Below, piece by piece: positions 1 through 11,927 of a stretch of DNA of 64,000 nucleotides. The first letter of the stretch is position 1, and every line of letters begins with the position of its first letter. The DNA comes from Calocera cornea HHB12733 (taxonomy: Eukaryota; Basidiomycota; Dacrymycetes; Dacrymycetales; Dacrymycetaceae): NCBI GenBank assembly GCA_001632435.1, contig KV423916.1, forward strand, positions 248,001 to 312,000, in the 5' to 3' direction. The position numbers and the translations under genes were made by a program. A model generated the notes under the pieces. It had not been told where the DNA came from, did no database searches, and was given only the letters and a program-made list of their open reading frames with translations.

Positions 1-1154
1 GCTGGTGTTTCTGGATCAACTTGATCATCGCAGTACCTGCGCTCGCAATCCTCATTGCATTGGCACGAAAGCTCCCCGCTGCTCGCAAGACAAACGTGAC
101 GCTTCGCGACATCGATTATATCGGTACCATACTGCTCTCCGTCAGCACCGTTTCGCTTTCGCTGGCCTTCAACTGGGCAGGTATCGTGTACGCCTGGGGC
201 AGCCCCATCATCATCGCGTTGATCGCTGTTGGAGGAGCCATGGTGCCTGCCTTTGTGTGCTGGGAGATCTGGGGACCGAGCTTCCCGATCATCCCGATGG
301 ACATGTTCAAGTACCGCAACGTGAGAGCGAGCACCGCAAATTACTTCTTCACCTCGGTGTATGGTATTGTTTCTGCCTTCTGAACCCGCTTCTGAACCTT
401 TTCGCCAGATCTAACTATGGCACGATTCTCTACCTGCCATCATACTACCAGCTTGTGCGGCGGGATGCGCAGCTCATTTCGGGTCTGGAGCTATTGCCAT
501 AGTGCGTATAGAGCCTTGTAGATATAGCCATGTCACTCATTCGCCGTAAACACAGCCTGATCCCGATGCTCCTCGCGACGACTCTGGTCGGCCGGTTGAT
601 CTCCAAGACTGGTCGCATACGCACATGGTTGTGGGCAGGCGGAGCGGTCAACATGCTCGGAACTGGGCTCCTTATCATGCTCAACGGCACCTTACCTCGC
701 GGAGTGGAGTACCTCTTCATCTTGATATGCGGCCTCGGCATGGGTTTCGTCTTCCAGTCCAATACGCTCAGTGCACAGAGTGAGGTCGGAAAGGAGCTGC
801 TGGCTAGCGTGACCACCATGACGATGTGGAGCAAAAGCCTCGGCGGCATCTTCGGCATCGCCATGCAGGGCAGCATATTGACAAGCGTCTTCAAACAAGG
901 GATTTTGGCTAGCAGTGCTGCCGCTCCGGTTTGTCGCCCACAGGCCCCTCCGCTTGCAACCTTCTGACACTTCTCGCCAGTACGTGACGCGGTTGCTCGC
1001 TGTGGACAACGTCTCCTCCCTTCCGTCCGATGTTCAGAGCATTGCCTCTACCTCTTATGGAAACGCGTTCCACACGATGATGATTGCCACAACAGCGTTT
1101 TGTGCACCAGGGTTTCTGTTTTCTCTCACCGCTGGTAAGCATAAATTGGAGTAG
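1..1154 (+). CDS. DHA2-type MFS drug/H+ antiporter, copy 1 (5' part outside the window)
   Basis: Multi-pass plasma-membrane or vacuolar transporter of the major facilitator superfamily, DHA2 (14-TMS) branch, which usually exports drugs or metabolites by proton antiport. The window opens at a W-C-F-W-I-N-L segment, so the first half with the DHA2 signature motifs is missing. The rest aligns along its length with the three downstream copies: the SLAFNW stretch, YLPSYYQLVRRDAQLISGLE, GTGLLIMLNG and MTMWSKSLGGIFGIAMQGS. It ends in a GKHKLE-stop tail. Two intron differences mark it out. The intron the other copies have between WINL and IIAV is absent, and an extra intron lies at about 359-408, just before YLPSYYQ. 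Substrate unknown. Part of a tandem array transcribed in one direction. Confidence 0.9.
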
Positions 1155-1855
1155 GTTCCACGTCGTACAGTGTGCTATCGCTGCTACTGTATTATTTGAC
1201 GATATAACCGTTCTTTAGTCCTGATGATGGAACGATTGCCTCGATCTACGCATTGACAGCTTGTTTTCTCATCGGGGCCCGCCTGTCTGCCACAGAGATC
1301 ATGGTGACTGTGCGCCATACAATACCGTCCCGTTGTGTAAGCACACACAGCACTGTCTATTTACGCTCGGGGAAAGTGACCCGAACATGGTTTGAACTGC
1401 GGTAGACGAGAACGCGAAGCTCACCTGACATATGAACGCGTGTGTAATGCATGCGGCTCCCATCCCATGATGGCCGCGACCACGGCTTTCTGCACCACAG
1501 GCTTCATCGCGTTGTTAATTGCGAAGAAGCAGAACTTGGCTTAGACCAATCTAATATCATGACGATGGCTGTAGTCGAAGAACATCCTTTCGAAGTGACA
1601 AGATTCAGATGATTCTTGCCCGGATGGAGATCTCCGTGAGTCACTGTCACGGAGAGAACTGCCCCCACGCGCCATCACGTCAGACTGAGGAATCCCTTGT
1701 TTCGTCCCTCGCTCGAACCCTGCTGTCGCCCTCGTGAAAGGCGGCCGTAGCACCCGACAATACACCTCCCCAGCAAATGTCGCGTAAAACATCCTATAAG
1801 GCTAGGTCTTCGAAGACCGTCATCGGCCCCGAGACCACTTCCTCGATCACCCAAT
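1155..1855. other. Intergenic stretch between MFS copies 1 and 2
   Basis: No intact gene is visible. The stretch contains the relic MFS exon listed separately and the promoter of MFS copy 2. No other coding similarity is recognised. Confidence 0.6.
1467..1544 (+). pseudogene. Relic last exon of a fifth MFS transporter
   Basis: Translating from 1467 gives MMAATTAFCTTGFIALLIAK, then KQNLA and a stop. This matches the final exon of the intact copies (for example MMMVATTVFCFPGFIISLVA then KKQKLS-stop), including the lysine-rich end. No preceding exons are found upstream of it before copy 1 ends, so this looks like the leftover of a deleted or decayed tandem copy. Similarity is seen directly; the deletion history is inferred. 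Confidence 0.75.
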
Positions 1856-3854
1856 ATGGAAGTCGAATTGGAGAGAGTGAACACGCACAAGACCGCATCG
1901 GTTAGCATCTATTGTTCACTTCCGACGGCATCTAACGAACACTATCGTCTGTCTATAGGTTGTCTTACAGTCGTCATCATCAATACAATCGAATGCTGAA
2001 GGCTTTCCGAAAATATCCCAACCCGGTGCGACCCGCGCACCAGGAACGAGTGAGACGGCCATTATGGAGAATGCTGGCGAGGCGGACACGGACGGTCCGG
2101 AGCAGCGAGGCAATGAACTACCAACAATGACAAAGCTGCAGTTGCAGTTGACATTCATCTCGTACGCCCCGCCCTCTCGAGAATACGTGCGCATATTCAA
2201 CGCTATGTAGTTTGTCTGTTGTTGGATTCCTGTCCAACTTGGACACCTCCATCGTCGCAACCGCTATGCCAACGATCGCCTCCGAGTTCAATTCGCTCAA
2301 TCAACAAGCCTGGATCGCGTTATCATACCTCCTCACATCGACCGTATTCCAGCCAATGTTCGGACGTGCAACCGATCTGTTCGGCTGTCGCTCAGTGCTG
2401 TTCGCATCGATCTTCGTCTTTGAGTTTGGAAGCCTGCTGTGCGCCTTGTCGAAGAACTTCATTTGGCTGTGTTGCGCGCGTGCCATCGCGGGCATGGGAG
2501 GGGCGGGAATCACGGTCGTGATCATGGTGATCGTCAGTCAGATTGTTCCATTGAGAGAGAGGGGAAATTACATGGGGATAATGTATGCGAGGATCGTATT
2601 CGCAACGGTACTGGGACCCGTGAGCGTCTTCTCTCCTTGTAACAGCGAGGAGCTGACCTGGGATCAGCTCATTGGCGGTGTCTTCGTGAGCTTCGACTGG
2701 AGATGGTGTTTCTGGATCAATTTGGTGCGTACCTATAGCACGATCATGTGTCGCCCCTTTCTCATTGTTACTCATAGATCATCGCCGTTCCGGGTATCGC
2801 CATTTTACTTTTGTTCGTCAAGAAGCTACCACACACGAAAAAGCCAGATGTCACCTGGCGTGACATCGACTTCGGCGGCGTCGCTATCCTCGGTGTCTCC
2901 GTCGTGTCTATCTGCCTCGCATTCAACTGGGGTGGCGTGGTATTCCCTTGGGATAGCAAGGTCGTCATTGCCCTGCTTGTTGTCGGGTTCGCGCTTGTTC
3001 CGGCGTTCGTCGCCTGGGAGATCAAGGTCCCGAGCTACCCGCTTATACCGATGAAGATGTTCCGATTCCGAAATGTGACAACGAGCTCTGCGAACAACTT
3101 CTTCACATCAGCGGCCTTGCAAGGCGTGTTCATCTACCTACCGTCATATTATCAGATTGTCAGGCACGACAAGCAGATTATATCTGGCTTGGAAGTCCTT
3201 CCCTAGTTCGTGTTCTCCTCACTACATCAAGCTTACCTGACGCCTTCTTTAGCATCATGCCATTGCTCCTAACGTCCACCGTGTCGGGTCTAATCATCGC
3301 GAAGACCGGGTCTGTGCGCGTCGTCCTCTGGCTGGGCGGCTTCTTCAATCTCCTTGGTACCGGTCTCCTCATCATGCTCAACGGCCAGCATCCTCGTGCT
3401 GTCGAGTACGTCCTTCTCGTCCTGACTGGACTGGGCGGCGGCGCCATAATCCAGAGCTCGATCATCAGCGCGCAGAGCCAGGTCACAAGGGACTTGTTGG
3501 CGACTGTGACGACTATGACTATGTGGAGTCGGAGTGTAGGCGGCATTCTGGGTGTAGCGATGCAGGGCAGTATCATCACAAATCTTTTCAAGCGAGGCAT
3601 CCTGGAGAACGCTGCCGCCGCACCGGTTAGTCCAAACCCGATACGCGCGTGGTCTTACCGTTGCTGATCCACAAACACAGTACGTTAACCAGCTTCTTGC
3701 AGTGGAAAACGTGTCCTTGCTGCCGGCAGACGTGCAGGCCATTGCAGCGCAGTCGTATGGATCTGCTTTCCAGATGATGATGGTCGCTACAACTGTGTTC
3801 TGCTTTCCGGGATTCATAATTTCGCTGGTTGCGAAGAAGCAGAAGTTGAGTTAG
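1856..3854 (+). CDS. DHA2-type MFS drug/H+ antiporter, copy 2
   Basis: Complete 14-TMS DHA2 family transporter of about 560 residues. The start at 1856 (MEVELERVNTHKTAS) precedes a first intron at about 1901-1958, a layout shared with copies 3 and 4. A hydrophilic N-terminus of about 85 residues ending in PTMTKLQLQLTF leads into VGFLSNLDTSIVATAMPTIA, the conserved first helix. Family motif A is seen as GRATDLFGCR and motif C as VLGP followed across an intron by IGGVF. The second half contains SLAFNW-like and MTMWSRSVGGILGVAMQGS segments, and the protein ends KKQKLS. About eight short introns break it, mostly at positions shared with copies 3 and 4. Probable role is export of a toxic compound or secondary metabolite by proton exchange; the substrate cannot be read from sequence. 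Confidence 0.93.
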
Positions 3855-4317
3855 ACGAACGCGACTCATATTTTGCATTGCGAGATATACCCGCGATGCG
3901 CATTAGTGTAACTCGTAGACACGTATTAGCGTTATAGTACACCCATCTGCATTTGATTTGGCCCGGCTATACGAGGACAGACTCCATATAAAATCGTTCC
4001 TCCAATGCGGCCAACCCCAGCATTAATGGAAGACTACTACAATCTGAGACCATGTGCCCCCCATGAGTGTGCGGGTCCGTACGCACGAACTCTCACGGAA
4101 GCTGGTTGTGCTCAGTTGTCTGGCTCGGGCCATCTTCGTCCGGCGTTGCTGAACACGACACGGAAATCCTACGGCAGATATCGCACCATGATGAGCCTGG
4201 GTGCTCCGCGACTGCTTCAATGTGCCAGCTTATAAGACGAAGGCTTGGCAAGCCATACGGTTATAATGATCGTGTGTTGCGAATGTCGGTCTTGAGATAC
4301 CTCTAACACCGCCCGCT
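3855..4317. other. Intergenic stretch between MFS copies 2 and 3
   Basis: About 460 bp with only short shadow reading frames. It must include the 3' region of copy 2 and the promoter of copy 3. I see no additional gene. Confidence 0.6.
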
Positions 4318-6325
4318 ATGGACATCGAGCTCGACAAGGTGAATTCGCGGAAGACGGCCACGGCATCGGTCAGTGTTCATTGTACTATCGCATGGCCGTT
4401 GTCTGACGAACATTGCCTGCTTGTAGGTCGTATTGCAGCCTTCGACGTCCTTGCGATCGGTTGTCGCAGCATCTGTGGAAGTATCGCAAGCCGGCCCCAC
4501 GCCCAGCCCAGGTGCCAGTGAGACGGCCGCTGTTGACAATGCGAACGAGCAGAGTGCGACCGATACAGAGCAGGGAGGCTATGAAGTGCCGACAATGACA
4601 AAGCTGGAGTTGCAACTGACATTTATCTCGTACGTTCCCTTGTTAATAGTGCGCTGGTATGTGTTCATTGTGGTGTAGATTATCCGTGGTCGGCTTCCTC
4701 GCCAACTTGGACACGTCCGTCGTCGCAACAGCCATGCCGACGATCGCATCCGAGTTCAACTATTTGAGTCAACAAGGCTGGATAATTTTGTCGTACCTCC
4801 TCACGTTGACCGTCTTTCAGCCGTTGATGGGGCGAGCATGCGATCTGTTCGGATCTCGCTCTGTGCTTTTCGTATCCATCTTTGTCTTCGAGTTCGGAAG
4901 CCTGCTATGCGCCTTGGCGAAGAACTTTGTTTGGCTATGTTGCGCGCGAGCCATTGCGGGCATAGGAGGGGCTGGAATCATGATCGGCGTCATGGTGATT
5001 GTCAGCCAAATTGTTCCCTTGAGGGAGAGGGGCAATTATATGGGCATCATGTATGCGAGGATCATCATTGCGACCGTTCTGGGACCAGTGAGCAAATCGG
5101 GTCATTTGATTCACCAGAGCTCTGACAAGAATTCAGCTCATTGGTGGCCTCTTCGTCAGTTTCGACTGGAGGTGGTGCTTCTGGATCAACCTAGTGCGCA
5201 TATACGATACAGTTCCACCTCTCCATCAACTAACTCATCCTGCTCTGTAGGTCATCGCTGTTCCAGGGCTCGCCATCTTAGTTCTATTCGCCAAGAAGCT
5301 GCCGCACATAAAAAAGGCAGACGTGTCCTGGCGCGACATTGACTTCGGTGGCATCGCTATCCTAGCCGTCTTCGTCGTGTCTATGTGCCTCGCATTCAAC
5401 TGGGGTGGCGTAGCTTTCCCTTGGAACAGCAAGATAGTCATTGTACTTCTTGTTGTTGGGTTCGCGCTTGTTCCAGCCTTTATTACCTGGGAGATCAAGG
5501 TCCCCAGCTATCCCGTAATACCGATGAAGATGTTCCGGTTCCGAAATGTAACGACAAGCACTGTCAACAACTTCTTCACAGCGTCGGTCTTGCAGGGCGT
5601 GTTCATCTACCTACCGTCATATTATCAGATTGTCAGGCACGACAAGCAGATTATATCGGGGTTGGAAGTCCTTCCCTAGTGCGTGTTCTCATCACTGTAT
5701 CAACTTACTTGACACCTTCTTCAGCATCATGCCATTCTTCCTGACGTCCATCGCGTCTGGCCTCATCATCTCGAAGACCGGGTCTGTGCGCGGACTGCTC
5801 TGGCTTGGCGGCTTCTTCAATATCGTTGGCAGTGGTCTCCTCATCATGCTCAACGGCCGGCATCCCCGCGCCGTGGAATACATACTCCTGATACTGACGG
5901 GCGTGGCCGGTGGACCAATAGTTCAGGCGTCATTGATCAGTGCACAGAGCCAGGTCACCAAGGACTTGTTGGCGACCGTGACGACTATGACTATGTGGAG
6001 TCGGAGCCTGGGCGGTATCATTGGAGTAGCGATGCAGGGCAGCATTATTAACAATATTTTCAAGCGGGGCATTCTGGAAAACGCCACGGCTGCGCCCGTG
6101 CGTTCAATCCTAGCGTCTGTGATGTTCAAGGGGATGCTGATTATCTCGCAGTACGTCGCTCAGCTTCTTGCAGTGGAGAACGTCTCAACGCTCCCGCTGG
6201 ACGTGCAGGCCACAGCGGCACAGTCGTACGGGGCTGCATTCCAGATGATGATGGTAGCGACGACCGTGTTCTGTCTTCCTGGATTCATGTTTTCGCTGGT
6301 AGCCAAGAAGGAAAAGTTGAGCTAG
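4318..6325 (+). CDS. DHA2-type MFS drug/H+ antiporter, copy 3
   Basis: Closest relative of copy 2. The start MDIELDKVNSRKTATAS is followed by the shared first intron and a hydrophilic N-terminus ending in PTMTKLELQLTF. The first helix carries LDTSVVATAMPTIASEF, motif A reads GRACDLFGSR, and motif C is VLGP plus IGGLF across an intron. The central region retains YLPSYYQIVRHDKQIISGLE, identical to copy 2 over 20 residues. The C-terminus is KKEKLS. The exon border before YVAQLLAVENVS has drifted compared with copy 2, so this junction is uncertain. All transmembrane blocks are present and no internal stop is needed, so the gene looks functional. Role inferred from family: proton-coupled efflux. 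Confidence 0.92.
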
Positions 6326-6749
6326 TCGAGAGACCTTGGCGCATATTTTTGGATGGGAAGTCATGAGCGGAGCTGTAGTCCCCATGACCATTAGCGTTGC
6401 CGAATACACGTCTCAGCTGGATAGATTATCGTGCTCAGTCGGATCTCTGTCACTGCTGGTTGCCGAGTCATCGGGTGTACGTAACCCGAACCCTAATCAG
6501 GGTGCATGTGCCGGCCGCGAGCCCACGCAACCTGTCGGCCCGCTGCCAGCGACAACACTGCGGCAAATGAGAGGTAACAACGCAACCCTGCGGCATGTGT
6601 CTAATAGATGTGTTCGTCTCAGCCATTGGGCGTTTCTCAGCCTTGTCAATCATATAAGACGAGAGACGTTTCACCGATGAGACGACAATCTGAAATCTCC
6701 CTCTTCAAGACCAAACCCTATCTCAAACGTGATTCGGTAACAACAAAAC
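6326..6749. other. Intergenic stretch between MFS copies 3 and 4
   Basis: About 420 bp, nothing recognised beyond the expected 3' and promoter regions. Confidence 0.6.
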
Positions 6750-8753
6750 ATGTCGGTGGAACTGCAGAGAGTCACCACCCATAGGAGCAAGTCGGTGTGT
6801 GACCTTCCCCTGGTGGATGCCATTCGTCTCTGAACATCATCTCTTCGCAGCTTGCTCCAGAGCCCTTGACATCGACCCATTCCAACGCGGACGACGCGCC
6901 GCCAGAAGCGTCACAAGCCAGTGGGCCGCCTCTTGGAGAAGCAGCGAGTCATACTGCAGCTGCCGGCCAGGATGGAGCGGAACAGGGAGCCTCCCAGGAA
7001 GGAGACACTGAATTTCCGACGATGACGAAGTTGCAGCTGAAGCTGACACTGTTCTCGTACGCCCGCTTCGTTTTAGCACATCAAGACGACACTGATCGTA
7101 AGTAACTGTAGGCTATCAGCTGTCGGCTTCCTGGCCAATCTCGACACATTGATAGTCGCAACAGCGATGCCCACGATCGCTTCTCAATTCAACTCGCTGA
7201 ACCAGCAATCCTGGCTCGCCTTATCCTACCTGCTCACCTCCACCGTCTTCCAGCCCTTGTTCGGGCGCGCTACCGACCTCATCGGCAGCCGCTCGGTCCT
7301 CTTCGCCTCGGTATTCGTCTTCGAATTCGGGAGCCTCCTATGTGCAGTCTCACAGAACTTCATCTGGCTTTGTGCTGCACGGGCTGTCGCGGGGATTGGA
7401 GGAGCGGGTATCATGGTGGTGATCATGGTGATTGTGAGCCAGGTTGTGCCGTTGAGGGAGAGAGGAAATTACATGGGTATAATGTACGCAAGGCTCCTCT
7501 TGGCAGTAGTCCTGGGACCGGTGAGTACTGCGTCTCATGCCGTGGAACAAGCCGCTTACCAATAGTCAGCTCTTCGGTGGCATCTTCGCGAGCTTCGACT
7601 GGAGGTGGTGCTTTTGGATCAACTTGGTGCCCATATATGCCCCGAACCCACAATCGCAGCAGCTCACCATCCACCGCAGATCATCGCTGTTCCGGCCGTG
7701 GCTATCCTCGTTACATTCGCCAAGAAGCTCCCTCATACAGTCAAACCTGACATGAGCTGGCTCGATATCGACTTCGGTGGCATGCTCCTTCTCGGTGTCT
7801 CCGTCGTCTCTGTTTGTCTGGCGTTCAACTGGGGCGGCACCGCCTATGCATGGAACAGCAAGATTGTCATAGCTCTCCTTGTCGTGGGTTTCACCCTTGT
7901 TCCCCTTTTTGTCGCCTGGGAAATCAAGGTGCCGAGGTACCCGCTCATCCCGATGACGATGTTCCGGTTCCGGAACGTCACGACAAGCGCAGCGAACAAC
8001 TTCTTCACCGCGTCGGCGCTGCAGGGAGTCTTCATCTATCTGCCATCGTACTATCAGCTCGTGAGGCATGACAAGCAGATCATCTCGGGCCTGGAAGTCC
8101 TCCCCTTGTGCGTACTCCAAGCCCCTTCGGGTTGCACATGTTGAGTATCACAGCATCGTGCCCATGCTTGTGACTTCGACCATCGCCGGCAAGCTCATGG
8201 CTCGCACCGGTTCGGTACGAAGTGTGATGTGGATTGGCGGGATTTTCACGCTCCTTGGCACGGGTCTGCTTATCATGCTCAACGGGCGGCACACGCGCGC
8301 CGTCGAGTACGTCCTGGTGGCTCTGACCGGCATGGGTGCCGGATTCCTGATCCAAACGCCTACTCTGAGCGCGCAGAGCCAGGTGACACGGGATCTCCTA
8401 GCGACGGTGACAACTATGTCCATGTGGAGCAGGAGTCTGGGCGCCATCATTGGAGTTGCGATGCAGGGCAGCATTATCACCAATTCGTTCAAGCGGTCCC
8501 TCCTGGCCAGCGCCGCGGCAGCACCGGTAAGCACAGGAATCTCTGCGTTGACCTGCGCTACACTGACGCTCAAATCTAGTACATTACCCAGCTGCTTGAA
8601 GTGGACAACGTCTCGTCACTCCCAGCGAATGTGCAAAGTATCGCGGCCCTGGCGTACGGTTCTGCGTTCCAGATGATGATGGTTGGTACGACGGCATTCT
8701 GTGCGGCTGGGCTCTCGGTGTCGTTGATTGCGAAGAATCAGAAGCTTAGCTGA
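6750..8753 (+). CDS. DHA2-type MFS drug/H+ antiporter, copy 4
   Basis: Last member of the array. The start MSVELQRVTTHRSKS is followed by the same first intron position, then a hydrophilic segment (with EGDTEFPTMTKLQLKLTLF) and the first helix. That helix reads LDTLIVATAMPTIASQF, so the usual Thr-Ser before Ile-Val is Thr-Leu here. Motif A is GRATDLIGSR. The acidic or aromatic positions around SVCLAFNWGGTAYAW and the YLPSYYQLVRHDKQIISGLE block are conserved. It ends KNQKLS. It is slightly more diverged from copies 2 and 3 than they are from each other, consistent with an older duplication. All parts needed for a working transporter are present; substrate unknown. Confidence 0.92.
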
Positions 8754-9166
8754 GCGAGCTTTGTTCGGTGGATAACGTAATAGTATACGATATGTGATTA
8801 TGTATGGCTGCGAGATTAATGAAGACGATCATCGCGGCGCTGCCATCTGTATGGGTCGCCGCTCCTTCCCCGCCTTAGCGTGCAGGGTATGTATGACATG
8901 ATGTTCAGATCGTTGTGACTACGTTCTGAATCACTTGTGCTCATGCTGGAGAAGTGCAGGATCGTATACGGAGGAAATATGCATTGTATTGGTTGTCTCG
9001 AACGAGGTTGTCGGAAATGAGATATTTGCCGATCGGAGCAGTAGTAGACAACCGCGGCGAAGTCGTGCACAGCATTGCGCCGTTCCCGTTGAGAGGCGCC
9101 CGTCGAACCCGTGCCTGCACCTTTGCGTACGACCATCGCGTTGCGAACTCGTTTCATACCCCAACG
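8754..9166. other. Intergenic stretch between MFS copy 4 and AIP1
   Basis: About 410 bp. A 154-codon frame on the minus strand overlaps it but runs antisense into AIP1 exons and has no family signature. Nothing else is seen. Confidence 0.55.
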
Positions 9167-11642
9167 ATGTCGTACACCAAAGGTATGTGCTGATTGTCTG
9201 ATAGGAAATGATGGTCTGACGGTTTGTCTAGGCAAGTTATGGCCTGCTAACCCAAGCACGACTAGGTGCGGCACATCCACAGTGCCAGGAACCCATGCTC
9301 ATGACCGCGATGTAGGGGAGCGTCCACTAAGCTGAGCTCGAGCGGCAGCAAGATTATATACACGAATGGAGCAACCGTCATTGTACGCGCTATCTTCCTC
9401 CCATATTGATATGTTCATATCCTGATGCCCCGAATCAGATACGTGACCTTGAGGTACGTCGAGCACTAACATGGACTGCTGGAATGCTCATACCGAGTAG
9501 GACCCTGCTCGTAACAGCACCTACTCCGGCCACATCCAGCCTACGACTGTCGCTCGCTTCTCTCCGTCGGGATACTACTGCGCATCGGGTGATGTTACTG
9601 GCACAGGCGCGTCTCGATCGCTTCCCGTACTGGCTAAGCTCACATGCCGCCTGTAGTCCGGGTATGGGATACCGTCGGTGCCGAGAACATCCTGAAGAAT
9701 GAAGTCAAGGTCGGATTCAAGATGTGCGTGTACTCCCATCGAGGTGCGGATCAGGCGCTGATGAGGAGCCTTAAATAGCAATGACCTTGAGTGGGACGGA
9801 GAGAGCAAGCGGATTATTGCGGTTGGAGATGGCAAGAACAGGTGCGCTCTCGTTGTAAACAGTGCGGACGGTGTTGCTTAGTGGTGGGCCCAGTTCAGGT
9901 GCGGTATTTACCTTCGATACTGGCAACTCCGCCGGCGAGATTCTCGGCCATTCAAAAGTGCGTATCCACAGCAACCACTAGAGCATATACTCACACGCCG
10001 CAGCCCATCAACGCCGTTTCGATACGCCATCAGCGACCATTCCGAGCTGTCACCGCCTCGGACGATACTCACATCGGTTTCTTCCAAGGCGCACCGTACA
10101 AGTACGTCAAGACTCTCAAGACACACACCCGCTTTGTGCAGGATGTACGCTACGCCCCGTCGGGCGACTTCTTTGCCAGCGCCGGGGCTGATGGCAAGGT
10201 CTTCCTGTACGACGGTAAAGAGGGCGAGGTGGTTGCAGAGCTCACAAATGATGCACACGCAAGCACAGTGGTATGTCGATCTCTCTCCGAGTCAGCATAG
10301 ATTTAACCTCAGTCTAGATGGCATGCAGTTGGAGTGCCGATTCCAAGTTGCTCGTGACATCCTCAACGGACTGTACTGTCAAGCTTTGTGAGCACTCCCC
10401 GCAATTTGTTTTCCTTGGGAAATGCTCAACTTCTGTTAGGGGATGTGGAAACCCGGAAGGTCGTAAACACATGGACCGTTGGCTCCGACTTGAGCAGCCA
10501 ACAAGTGGGCAATACTTGGGTGAAAAATGATATTGTCAGCCTATCACTTTCAGGCGATCTGAATGTATTTGATCGCCGAGAAACGAGCCGACCACGCCAG
10601 ATTCAATACGTATGCCTCATTCTACAAAGCGTGTGAAGTCTGACTGACATTGTTTAGGGCGCGCAACGTGGCATCACAGCCTTCGCCGCTGCACCATCTG
10701 GCACGCTATATGCGGGTGCATACGACGGTCGCATTGTATCCTACTCGGACAATGGTGCGGAAGCTATCAAGGGGGATGGCCACACCTCTCAAGTCACCGC
10801 TTTGGCTGTGTCCGGCAATACGATCTTCTCTACTGGGTTCGATGACTGTGTAAGGGAGGTTGATCTTTCGGCTGGCGCATATACGTATGTACCATGTTTC
10901 TGCATTTACTCCATCCTAACTCCGGTATGGGATAGCTCCACTACTACAGGTACGAACGGACAACCGAAAGATGCTGCTGGCGAAGCGGATGCCCTCTACG
11001 TCATTACAAGCAAGAGTTTGGAGTGCATCAAAGGCGGAAAGGTCGTATCAAAAGTGTCGCTGAGCTGTGGACCGTTTGCGGTTGCGACTTCCGCGAAGCA
11101 CATTGCGGTCGGTGCCGAAGTAGGTGCATATATGCTGTTCTGGGCTTCTTTGGCTGAACAAATCACAGGACCAGAAGGTGTACCTCTTCGAGAAGGGCTC
11201 AGAGCCGAAACAAATCGGTAAGCTGGAGTCTAACAAGGGCATCGTCACGGCCCTTGCGTTCTCTCCCGATGGTTCACTTCTTGCTGCTGGCGATGTAAGC
11301 GATCCTACACGAGATCATCCTGTGCCCTGACGGCCGTCGCAGTCAACCGGCCGAATTGTCTTGTACGATGTTGAGAAGAAGGAGGTGAAGACCTCGCGAT
11401 GGACCTTCCACTCAGGACGGGTCACATCAATCGCCTGGTCAGCAGATGGCAAACACGCAGCTTCTGGCTCGCTTGACACCAACGTGTACATATGGAGCGT
11501 GGCAAAGCCTATGAAGAACATTGGGATCAAGAATGCCGGTGCCGGTGGCATCTCTGGTGTTGCCTGGGTAGGCACGAATATTGTAGCAAGCGCTGGGGCC
11601 GACGGATGCGTCAGGACTTGGGAGATCAAGTTTCATGAGTGA
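9167..11642 (+). CDS. AIP1: Actin-interacting protein 1 (WD40 protein, Aip1/WDR1 family)
   Basis: Cytoplasmic WD40 protein that works with cofilin to disassemble actin filaments; family members fold as two seven-bladed propellers. The start is at 9167: a 16-nt first exon (MSYTK) splices to KLWPANPSTTRG, the conserved Aip1 N-terminus. Further exons read SSSGSKIIYTNGATVI, RDLEDPARNSTYSGHIQPTT, FSPSGYYCASGDVTGTVRVW, NDLEWDGESKRIIAVGDGKN and TFDTGNSAGEILGHSK. The C-terminal part is very well conserved: VKTSRWTFHSGRVTSIAWS, SGSLDTNVYIWSVAKPMKN and SAGADGCVRTWEI, then a stop. There are at least a dozen introns. The one at 9607-9656 starts with GC instead of GT, required to join GDVTGT to VRVWDT in frame. 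Downstream exon edges (10270-11340) are approximate. Confidence 0.95.
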
Positions 11643-11927
11643 CGAGCTTGTTTTTGACTGTAATAGAACTAAATTCGACTGTGAAAGGCTGGGGACGCCC
11701 AAATGCATCCACAGTCCCGGCCACTCTTATCATTACAGGGGAATTAGCGAGATCAAAATAGGTGGTCGCCGGATGCAATTGGTTGAAAGTAAGACGGTGC
11801 ATGAACTCATACCACACTTTCGACTTTGCCCCCCTGGATTCAATTCCCGGTGTGACACGACATAACGCAGTCACTCTCATCATTTCTCGTCTTCTCACCT
11901 GCTCTTTGCCAGCGGCTCCTCTCAAGT

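Noticed and set aside
1..8753. MFS array as part of a secondary-metabolite cluster
   Set aside because: No polyketide synthase, non-ribosomal synthetase, terpene cyclase or P450 gene is visible on the downstream side; upstream is not available.
8816..9280. 154-codon frame on the minus strand
   Set aside because: It is antisense to the first exons of AIP1, whose splicing and protein match are clear, and it has no family signature.
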